A DNA stretch of 7,797 nucleotides, taken from Pedobacter sp. UBA1654. Lineage in GTDB: Bacteria > Bacteroidota > Bacteroidia > Sphingobacteriales > Sphingobacteriaceae. A program made the translations under genes and the position numbers. Positions 1 to 5,877 of the stretch are shown in pieces. Each line of letters opens with the position of its first letter. Positions within the stretch are counted from its first letter, which is position 1. Location: assembly GCA_002320935.1 (NCBI GenBank), contig DCLG01000032.1, positions 22,181 through 29,977 on the forward strand, read 5' to 3'. Under the pieces are notes generated by a model. That model was given only the letters and a program-made list of their open reading frames with translations. It made no database searches and was not told where the DNA came from.

Positions 1-1210
1 CCCTCAGAGCATGCCTGAAGGTAGAGGACTTAAAGGTGATGTTCTCAAAGATTAGTTTCTGGTCAATGCTTTGGCGGGTAACAAAGCGCTCCGTGTCAAT
101 CGCGCGACCTTCGATCTTTTTCTTTTCCCCCTTATCAAAATACCTGTTAACCGTTACAACGCGGTTCACAATATTCTCAATGTTCACTTCAATGTTCTTA
201 AGGGCAATAATTCCCAGGGTCTTAAACTTTCCTTCGGTATTATTCTTCTCCAGTTCATTGATTTCCTGCTTCAGAGCGGTAACATGTTCCATAAGCTTCA
301 GGGGCTTATCAGGCTGACCACCGGTTTTCAGTGCAAATGCCTGTTCATCCAGTTCATCCGCAATTTCCAGTATCACGGCTTCGTACTTTGCCAGAATACC
401 TGTGGAGTCAAATTGATCATGAAGTTCTTTGTAATTGTAGTAGGTCGACATGACCTGTTCAAATAAATCCACCATGTCGACAAAAACCAACATCAGAAAG
501 CGGCCTTCCGGGGTTGAGTCCCGGACAATTTCCCGTGTCTTAAATAAGACATCACGAACAGCATCCTGTTTCTCATGCACCTGAATTTGCAGCGTCAGCA
601 GCTCAGCATAGTTAGCATCGAAGTTGGTATTCTGATGATAGAACTTTGCTTTAGACCGTAAAAATGCACTTATTTCCATGATGCAGTCGCTAAGCGTCTG
701 CTGTACAATCCGGTAAGGCCGTAGTCTGTAAAACACAAAGCTAAGGGCAGAATACCATAAACTTCCCGCAAGCACCAATACCGCGTGGATAAACACTTCC
801 GAAGCTGGCCGCACATCATCAATGCTGAGTACGAAGATCAAAAGGCAGGCCGTCCCCACGGCACCCGCACGTGTACCGTACACCGATAACATCGTGAAGA
901 AAAAACAAAATATCGTGAGGATTACACCCGTAATATAATAGTTCCGGTTAATCAATCCGATGATCAAACTAATTACGGTGATTAGCGCGGTTGTAATAAG
1001 CATTGCATTCCTTCTGTGTACGATGGGACCGGGAGTGTCCACCACGCTTACACAGAGCGCACCCAGAGACAAGGTCATTCCGTATTTCAGCAGGCCAAAC
1101 TGCGCTAAAATCAAAGATGGTAACAGTACACCAACTGTAATACGAAGACCATCTGCAAAGTATGTACTTAATAAAAAATCCTGAGTGCTCCTTATTGGTT
1201 TATTAAGCAT
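1..1210 (-). CDS. FUSC/YccS-family inner-membrane protein (N-terminal 403 residues, runs off left edge)
   Basis: The minus strand is open without a stop from an ATG at 1210-1208 to the window edge, giving 403 codons (MLNKPIRSTQDF...TFRHALR). Residues about 20-161 hold roughly six hydrophobic segments in pairs. They are followed by SLWYSALSFVFYRLRPYR (150-167) and a long soluble, partly helical region (about 168-395) with a run like GRFLMLVFVDMVDLFEQ. This arrangement is the N-terminal half of the YccS/YhfK-like FUSC family, which normally has about 700-760 residues and a second membrane block; that block should lie beyond the left edge. Family members are inner-membrane proteins, some linked to aromatic-acid export, but the substrate here is unknown. 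The gene is divergent from the two-component genes and shares their intergenic region. No Shine-Dalgarno is seen before the ATG, which is normal for Bacteroidota. The plus-strand open frames over this region are shadows. Confidence 0.88.
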   Translation of the reverse strand, partial: MLNKPIRSTQDFLLSTYFADGLRITVGVLLPSLILAQFGLLKYGMTLSLGALCVSVVDTPGPIVHRRNAMLITTALITVISLIIGLINRNYYITGVILTIFCFFFTMLSVYGTRAGAVGTACLLIFVLSIDDVRPASEVFIHAVLVLAGSLWYSALSFVFYRLRPYRIVQQTLSDCIMEISAFLRSKAKFYHQNTNFDANYAELLTLQIQVHEKQDAVRDVLFKTREIVRDSTPEGRFLMLVFVDMVDLFEQVMSTYYNYKELHDQFDSTGILAKYEAVILEIADELDEQAFALKTGGQPDKPLKLMEHVTALKQEINELEKNNTEGKFKTLGIIALKNIEVNIENIVNRVVTVNRYFDKGEKKKIEGRAIDTERFVTRQSIDQKLIFENITFKSSTFRHALR

Positions 1211-1250
1211 ATAGCGGTTAGAAATAATTCATTATTGATTGTCCGTGCAG

Positions 1251-1275
1251 GAAACATCAGCAAATTTAGAAACAT
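1251..1275. repeat. Short direct repeat GAAACAT flanking the FUSC -7 box
   Basis: GAAACAT occurs at 1251-1257 and again at 1269-1275, 18 bp apart start to start, with the candidate minus-strand -7 box between them. A partial inverted copy, GTTTCC, lies at 1293-1298 and pairs with GGAAAC at 1250-1255. The placement would suit a transcription-factor site. The repeat is short and AT-rich, so chance is a serious alternative. Confidence 0.2.
1261..1268 (-). promoter_or_regulatory. Candidate -7 promoter box for the FUSC gene
   Basis: Read on the minus strand this is TAAATTTG, an exact match to the Bacteroidota sigma-A -7 consensus TAnnTTTG. It would start transcription near 1256 and leave a leader of about 45 bases before the ATG at 1210. 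I see no good -33 TTG at the usual distance upstream. The box lies between two direct copies of GAAACAT (plus-strand reading). The match is seen in the sequence; promoter function is inferred. Confidence 0.4.
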
Positions 1276-1376
1276 TTACGGGTTAAGTGCCTGTTTCCAG
1301 TAAATCTAAATGACGATGGTGCATGTTTGTTTGTCACTGTTTTTTCGAGAAATTAGAAGTTTTGGGACCTGTAGTA

Positions 1377-1384
1377 TACCTTTG
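1377..1384 (+). promoter_or_regulatory. Candidate -7 box just before the response regulator start
   Basis: TACCTTTG matches the Bacteroidota -7 consensus TAnnTTTG exactly. It ends 6 bases before the ATG at 1391, so the predicted transcription start falls on or next to the start codon, implying a leaderless or nearly leaderless mRNA. No TTG is seen at the -33 distance (around 1353-1357). The same 9-mer ATACCTTTG, at the same distance from an ATG, precedes the efflux operon at 3476-3484. Confidence 0.45.
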
Positions 1385-1390
1385 ATCAAG

Positions 1391-2071
1391 ATGCAGTTAA
1401 TAGGATTAGCAGAAGACGATCTAAAGATCTCCGGATTTATCAGACAAGGGCTGGAAGAGCAGGGCTATGGTGTTGTTGCTTTAACAGAGGGCAAAGCGGC
1501 TTTGGAAATTTTCAGAAATCAACGTTTCGACCTTGTCATTCTTGATGTCATGCTACCCGAATTAAACGGCCTTGAAGTTTGTAGGCTGTTGAGGGCGCAC
1601 AATGCGGAGCTGCCGATTATCATGTTGACCGCACTCGGAGAATTAAACGATAAAGTATCTGGATTTGATAGTGGGGCAGATGATTATCTCGTGAAACCAT
1701 TTCACTTCAAAGAGCTGGTGGTTCGCATAGAAGCATTACTTAGAAGGGCAAAACCCAATGCTCCACAGCCGGAAGACAATACACTCAGCTTTGAAGACCT
1801 TACCTTAAACACGGCGAACAAAGAGGTTCATCGTGCAGGCATTCCAATCATCCTGACCGCTAAAGAATTCGCAGTGCTGGAGACTTTTTTAAGGCACCCC
1901 AATCGGCTACTTACCAGGCAATTCATTGCGGAGCAGGCATGGGACGTTAACTTCGAAACAGGAACCAATGTCGTAGATGTATACATCAACTTTCTGCGAA
2001 ACAAAATTGAAAAAAACTTTGAACGAAAGCTGATTCATACCCGAATCAACATGGGCTATATCCTTAAATAA
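1391..2071 (+). CDS. OmpR/PhoB-family response regulator (CusR-like)
   Basis: This is a 226-residue DNA-binding response regulator, the usual size for the family. The receiver domain (about 1-120) has the acidic pair in LAEDD (D9, D10), phospho-acceptor D52 in LVILDVMLPELNG, the switch threonine T80 in IIMLTA, and K102 in VKPF, so every catalytic position is intact. A winged-helix effector domain (about 128-226) follows, with the recognition-helix region NVVDVYINFLRNKI (193-206) and the closing wing HTRINMGYIL. I chose ATG 1391 because MQLIGLAEDD starts the receiver fold directly. The in-frame ATG at 1310 would add 27 residues with no receiver homology and would span the promoter box. A double TAA ends the gene, 5 bases before the kinase ATG. 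Its likely targets are the 11-bp-spaced repeats at 3427-3470 ahead of the efflux genes, which is inferred. Confidence 0.93.
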   Translation: MQLIGLAEDDLKISGFIRQGLEEQGYGVVALTEGKAALEIFRNQRFDLVILDVMLPELNGLEVCRLLRAHNAELPIIMLTALGELNDKVSGFDSGADDYLVKPFHFKELVVRIEALLRRAKPNAPQPEDNTLSFEDLTLNTANKEVHRAGIPIILTAKEFAVLETFLRHPNRLLTRQFIAEQAWDVNFETGTNVVDVYINFLRNKIEKNFERKLIHTRINMGYILK

Positions 2072-2076
2072 TAAGT

Positions 2077-3432
2077 ATGAAGATAAAAGACAGGCTTGCA
2101 ATCTATTTCACCCTGGCCAGTACTTTGATGCTTTTGATCGTGCTATTCGCCACCTACTTTACCTTTTCTAAATTCATGGAGGCCGACTTTTTCGATCGCC
2201 TGACAGATCGCACAATGGTGACTGCAAACCTGTATCTGGAGGCCGATGAGTTATCTGCCGAAGCACTTCGCAAGAACCGGAGCCAGTACTACGACAAGCT
2301 CAGTCGAGAAGAAATCCGGATATATGATGCAAGCAATCATCCGGTTTTCATTGATTCTAAAGCTGGATTGTGGGAGAAGGAAACGATTGAAAAGGTTAGA
2401 AGGGAAGGTAAAGTTAAGTTCAAAATTGATGAAACTCAGGTTGTCGGCATCTTCTACAAAGATAATCAGGGGGATTTCGTGATCTTAGCTTCTGCTGTCG
2501 ACAGAAGCACAATGTACAGGCTGGAGAAATTAAAAACGGTTATGTTCTTTATTTTCATATTCATTTTTGTTGCCTTACTGCTTTCTTCCAGGTCAATAGC
2601 CAGACGCATACTTAAACCCCTGGATGTTTTCATCGATGAGGTGAAGCTTATAAAATCCAGTAACCTGAACCACCGTGTACAAGGCGGGAAGAATAAAGAT
2701 GAGATCGGCCTGCTGGCAAGTAATTTTAATGAACTGATGGCGCATTTGGAACAGGCCTTTGTGCTACAGAGGACCTTCATAGCCAATTCCTCTCCTGAAC
2801 TTCGAACGCCGCTGACAAGCATGATGATCGGCGCTGAAATCGTGCTTTCTAAAGAACGTGAAGCAGAAGCATACCGGAAGGCACTTTCCTCTATGTTAGA
2901 GGATGCTGAAAGGATGGACAGCATCATCAAAGAGCTGCTTGCACTCGCGCAGGCCGACATTGAATACGGCTCGGCCAAGCTTGAAAACATCAGTTTGCAA
3001 AGCATGTTAAAGTCAATTGAAGCGGAATGGAATGACAATGCCGGGGCGGCCGCCATGGTACTAACCCTTGAGACTGGCGAAAATGAAGATGTTATCGTAT
3101 CTGCAAATCCAACCCTGTTGAAAATTGCAATCAACAATGTAATTGCCAATGGTTTCAAGTTTTCTAATCAAAATGATGTAAACTGCAGAATGAAGACTGA
3201 AGCCGGAAGCGCAATGATCTTTATTACGGATTCTGGCCCTGGAATTCCCGAATCAGATCAGCCGTTTATCTTTGATCCTTTTTACAGTTCTGCAACAAGG
3301 AACACTAAACATGGAAGCGGCATGGGCCTGTTCATGGCAAAAAAAATCATTAATCTTTTTAAGGGCTCAATCGAGCTTGAAACAAGTTCGGCATCGGGAA
3401 CAACCTTCATCATTTCAATTCCCAGATTTTAA
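2077..3432 (+). CDS. Membrane sensor histidine kinase with Pro in place of the H-box His
   Basis: The product has 451 residues. Order: short cytoplasmic N-terminus; TM1 about 8-30; periplasmic sensor region about 31-153; TM2 about 154-171; HAMP about 172-226; DHp helix pair about 228-295; HATPase domain about 340-450. The ATP-binding boxes look intact: N-box N354/N358 (NNVIANGFKFS), G1 box D385-G389 (TDSGPGI), F-box around F399-F402, G2 box G413-G417 (GSGMG). The H-box reads FIANSSPELRTPLTS where the family has SHELRTPL, so residue 240 is Pro (codon CCT, 2794-2796) and not the phosphorylated His. As written, the protein could not autophosphorylate in the standard way. One base (CAT to CCT) would account for it, so a natural mutation, a phosphatase-only or pseudokinase role, and a sequence error are all possible. 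It sits 5 bases after the regulator, and the pair is surely co-transcribed. Confidence 0.92.
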   Translation: MKIKDRLAIYFTLASTLMLLIVLFATYFTFSKFMEADFFDRLTDRTMVTANLYLEADELSAEALRKNRSQYYDKLSREEIRIYDASNHPVFIDSKAGLWEKETIEKVRREGKVKFKIDETQVVGIFYKDNQGDFVILASAVDRSTMYRLEKLKTVMFFIFIFIFVALLLSSRSIARRILKPLDVFIDEVKLIKSSNLNHRVQGGKNKDEIGLLASNFNELMAHLEQAFVLQRTFIANSSPELRTPLTSMMIGAEIVLSKEREAEAYRKALSSMLEDAERMDSIIKELLALAQADIEYGSAKLENISLQSMLKSIEAEWNDNAGAAAMVLTLETGENEDVIVSANPTLLKIAINNVIANGFKFSNQNDVNCRMKTEAGSAMIFITDSGPGIPESDQPFIFDPFYSSATRNTKHGSGMGLFMAKKIINLFKGSIELETSSASGTTFIISIPRF

Positions 3433-3470
3433 TTCCGTTTTAATTTAGCATTAATTAGGCTTTAATGCGC
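3427..3470 (+). promoter_or_regulatory. Tandem 11-bp repeats (four TTAAT): probable response-regulator operator
   Basis: TTAAT occurs at 3429, 3440, 3451 and 3462, exactly 11 bp apart each time. The 11-bp units are TTTTAATTCCG, TTTTAATTTAG, CATTAATTAGG and CTTTAATGCGC. Direct repeats with one-helical-turn spacing are the usual binding layout of OmpR/PhoB-family regulators, whose dimers bind head to tail on one DNA face. The array ends about 10 bp before the -7 box at 3477 and occupies the -33 region, where no TTG is present; this is how PhoB-type activators replace a core element. The first unit overlaps the kinase stop codon. The spacing is seen directly; binding by the adjacent regulator is inferred. 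Confidence 0.68.
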
Positions 3471-3489
3471 CCTGGATACCTTTGGCGCA
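3466..3489. repeat. Inverted repeat TGCGCC-N12-GGCGCA around the -7 box
   Basis: A perfect 6-bp inverted repeat has arms at 3466-3471 and 3484-3489, centred on the -7 box, with the right arm ending 1 base before the ATG at 3491. It could be a second operator, for example for a repressor, or a hairpin in the DNA. It is not a convincing terminator because no T-run follows. A 6-bp match in a region this short may be chance. Confidence 0.3.
3477..3484 (+). promoter_or_regulatory. Candidate -7 box of the efflux operon
   Basis: TACCTTTG matches the Bacteroidota -7 consensus TAnnTTTG and ends 6 bases before the ATG at 3491, so transcription would begin at or beside the start codon. No -33 TTG is present; the 11-bp repeat array lies there instead, suggesting a promoter that needs an activator. 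The context ATACCTTTG-N6-ATG is identical in layout to that before the response regulator gene. Confidence 0.55.
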
Positions 3490-3490
3490 A

Positions 3491-4759
3491 ATGAAATTTC
3501 TAATCACCATCATTTGGATATTAACGGCAGTACCATTCTCAGCAGCTGTTTGCCAAAGCCTTGATACAATAAGCCTGCAGGATGCCGAGGCGTCATTTCT
3601 GCAGCAGAATGCACAGCTGATTGCACAGCGGTACCAGGTCGAACAATCGCGTGCAGACATCATAACTGCGCGGCTCTTCGAAAATCCGGAACTTAGCTAC
3701 GAAAATCTGTTCTATAACCATGAAACCGGAAAATACTTCGAGACATCCCGTGCCAGCGGACAATATACCGCTTCCGTAACCCAGCTGATCAAATTAGCGT
3801 GCAAGCGCAACAAGAACATTCAGGTCGCGGAAACCGGATTAAAAATGCAATCATTCGCTTACTTTGATTTGATCCGCACGTTGAAATTTGAATTAAGAAG
3901 CACCTTCTACGAGGCGTACTATCAGCAGCAATCACTGGCCTTATATGATCAGCTGCTTAGCGCACTAAATCAGTTGCTGCTGGCCAGCGAACAGCAGTTA
4001 AAGCTTGGAAATACCGCCGGCAAGGATGTGATCAGAATCAAATCCCGGCTGCTGAGCCTGCAAGCTGAGCGCATGGCGCTACAGAACGATTTAGAAGCGT
4101 TAGAAAGCAGATTGAAATTGCTCAGCAGTATCAATGCTCAGCAAGATCTCGTGTTAACGGCAGAGGGTGTAAATCCGGAGCAGTTTCATCCGGGAAAGAT
4201 TCCCTTCACTGTATTACTGGATTCTGCTAAAGTGAACCGTGCAGACCTGCAACTAAGCAAGACCGCGTTGCTTTATGCACAGAACTTACTTACGGTACAA
4301 AAGGCACACGCCGTTCCTGATGTTGCCGTATCCCTGAATTACGATCTCAAAGGTAATTATCCGGAGAAGTATACCGGCATCGGAATCAGTCTTCCGATAC
4401 CGCTATTTAACCGGAACCAGGGCGAAATTAAGAAAGCCAGGATCGGCGTGGACGCTTCTATAGCTGAAATAAAAAGAAAAGAGGCAGAAGTAGAATCAGA
4501 ACTGTATACGAGCTACCAGGCAGCCATCAAGGTGCAGACCCTCTATCAGGGGCTGGACAAAGATTTTAGCAGCAAGTTTAATCAGATGTTGGAATCGCTG
4601 ACCACGAACTATAGGGAACGGAACATCTCCCTGCTGGAATTTCTCGACTTCTATGACTCATACAAGGAGAGTACAACCCAGGTGAATGAAATTAAATATC
4701 GCCTGATGAACGCCAAAGAGGAACTAAACTATCAAACAGGCATCACCATTTTCAAATAA
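3491..4759 (+). CDS. TolC/CusC-like outer-membrane efflux protein
   Basis: The 422-residue product is within the usual range for outer-membrane factors of RND pumps. It opens with a signal peptide (MKFLITIIWILTAVPFSAA); a likely cleavage follows SAA at 17-19. C21 is not in a good lipobox because Val precedes it. Two repeats of the OEP fold follow (about 25-205 and 230-415), rich in Gln, Leu and Ala helices that build the periplasmic channel. Family landmarks include FENPELSYEN (63-72), the GIGISLPIPLFNRNQGEIKKA stretch of the second repeat, and LLEFLDFYDSYKES near the end. In the first repeat a turn usually written AGKR or GGKR reads LACKR, with Cys104 (TGC, 3800-3802). I chose ATG 3491 over an in-frame TTG at 3482 because the signal peptide begins there and the TTG lies within the promoter box. 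The adaptor gene follows after 5 bases. Confidence 0.92.
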   Translation: MKFLITIIWILTAVPFSAAVCQSLDTISLQDAEASFLQQNAQLIAQRYQVEQSRADIITARLFENPELSYENLFYNHETGKYFETSRASGQYTASVTQLIKLACKRNKNIQVAETGLKMQSFAYFDLIRTLKFELRSTFYEAYYQQQSLALYDQLLSALNQLLLASEQQLKLGNTAGKDVIRIKSRLLSLQAERMALQNDLEALESRLKLLSSINAQQDLVLTAEGVNPEQFHPGKIPFTVLLDSAKVNRADLQLSKTALLYAQNLLTVQKAHAVPDVAVSLNYDLKGNYPEKYTGIGISLPIPLFNRNQGEIKKARIGVDASIAEIKRKEAEVESELYTSYQAAIKVQTLYQGLDKDFSSKFNQMLESLTTNYRERNISLLEFLDFYDSYKESTTQVNEIKYRLMNAKEELNYQTGITIFK

Positions 4760-4764
4760 AATAT

Positions 4765-5853
4765 ATGCACATACGAGTAAGTTACATCAGCTATCTATGC
4801 TTGATGATTTTTGTGGCAATAGGTTGCAGTCCTAATGTTGAACCGATTACCGCTAAGCGCTTCGAAGTAAGCGATTCACTGATAAAACGTTTGCTGATCG
4901 ATACGGTACAACAGGCGAATGCAAATGTGGAGCTGAGTTTTTCTGCGAAGATCATGGCCAGTGAAGACAAGCAGGCAAATATTTACCCCATGGTAAGTGG
5001 GCTTGTAAAAAATGTGTCCGTAATGGTTGGCGACCGTGTGGCCAAAGGGCAGCAGCTTGCGAGTCTGGAAAGTGCAGAAATGTCTGCCTACGAGAAAGAT
5101 GTTGTTGCTGCCGATGCAGCACTCGCCAATGCCAGACGTAGTCTTGAGCAGACGGAAAAGCTATATGGCAGTGAGCTTGCCTCCGGCAAAGAACTTGAAG
5201 AAGCTAAAAACGACTTTTTGGTTAAAACGGCGGAACTCAACAACGCAAAAGCCGTTCTTAAGCTTAATGGCGGAGATAGTGGCGGCGCCTATTCCATTGT
5301 TTCACCAATTTCCGGATTCATCATTGAAAAGAATGTAAACTCCAACATGCAGTTGCGCCCGGATAATGATCAGGTGCTATTTGCCATAGCAGACTTATCA
5401 ACGGTAGTTGCATTGATCAACATCTACGAATCTGACATACCCAATATTAAAGAAGGCGACGAGGTACAAATCGCTTTATTATCCTATCCGGATAGAACCT
5501 TCAGTGGTAAAATCAACAAGATCCTGAACGTGCTGGATAACGACAGTACGGTCATGAATGCAAAAGTCAGCATCTCAAATCCAGAGCTGATCTTAAAGCC
5601 CGGCATGCTTGCTACGGCCCGTATTCAATCGAGATCTAGCATTAATCTGCCTGTGGTAAGTTCCCGGGGAATCATTTTCGACGACAATAAAAACCATGTA
5701 CTTGTACTGGACGAGGCTGGGAAAGTAAAAATACAAGCGGTGGAAATCAGCAGGAAGACTGCAGGCAAAGCGTATATCAGCAAGGGCCTCAATCCCGGTC
5801 AACGCATCATCGCATCAAAACAGGTTTTCATATACGAAAACTTAAAAAATTAG
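4765..5853 (+). CDS. RND periplasmic adaptor (membrane-fusion) lipoprotein, CusB/CzcB-like
   Basis: The 362-residue adaptor joins the inner-membrane pump to the outer-membrane channel. The N-terminus has a lipoprotein signal (LCLMIFVAIGC), with lipidation expected at C21; Ala at -3 is acceptable but not ideal. Domains in order: first half of the lipoyl/barrel-sandwich domain (about 68-102, NIYPMVSGLVKNVSVMVGDRVAKGQ), alpha-helical hairpin (about 103-165), second lipoyl half (about 175-192, SIVSPISGFIIEKNV), beta-barrel (about 210-290, including LINIYESDIPNIKEGDEV) and membrane-proximal domain (about 295-362). There is no His-rich or Met-rich tail that would identify the metal. The family often has TVWVL before the barrel strand, and here it reads TVVAL. 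It begins 5 bases after the channel gene and ends 24 bases before the pump gene, so all three should share one transcript. Confidence 0.93.
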   Translation: MHIRVSYISYLCLMIFVAIGCSPNVEPITAKRFEVSDSLIKRLLIDTVQQANANVELSFSAKIMASEDKQANIYPMVSGLVKNVSVMVGDRVAKGQQLASLESAEMSAYEKDVVAADAALANARRSLEQTEKLYGSELASGKELEEAKNDFLVKTAELNNAKAVLKLNGGDSGGAYSIVSPISGFIIEKNVNSNMQLRPDNDQVLFAIADLSTVVALINIYESDIPNIKEGDEVQIALLSYPDRTFSGKINKILNVLDNDSTVMNAKVSISNPELILKPGMLATARIQSRSSINLPVVSSRGIIFDDNKNHVLVLDEAGKVKIQAVEISRKTAGKAYISKGLNPGQRIIASKQVFIYENLKN

Positions 5854-5877
5854 TCCAGCCTGAATTAAACTGCCCCA

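Noticed and set aside
36..466. Two overlapping plus-strand open frames of 93 and 131 codons
   Set aside because: Both are antisense to the FUSC coding region, which is continuous and family-like on the minus strand.
1310..1390. N-terminal extension of the response regulator from ATG 1310
   Set aside because: The 27 extra residues do not resemble a receiver N-terminus, and the stretch contains the promoter box; MQLIGLAEDD at 1391 starts the fold.
2466..3158. 230-codon open frame on the minus strand
   Set aside because: It lies wholly antisense to the kinase gene, is Ser/Met-rich with no recognisable domain, and mirrors the codon pattern of the real gene.
3466..3489. Hairpin as a terminator for the regulator-kinase transcript
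   Set aside because: The stem is only 6 bp with a 12-base loop, no T-run follows, and it sits on the next promoter.
3482..3490. TTG start three codons upstream of the outer-membrane factor
   Set aside because: It lies inside the -7 box, and the signal peptide begins properly at ATG 3491.
3541..3556. C21 of the outer-membrane factor as a lipidation site
   Set aside because: Val at -1 breaks the lipobox, which needs Gly, Ala or Ser there; ordinary signal peptidase cleavage after SAA fits better.
5854..5877. Separate promoter or terminator between adaptor and pump genes
   Set aside because: The gap is only 24 bases, with no -7 box, hairpin or T-run.
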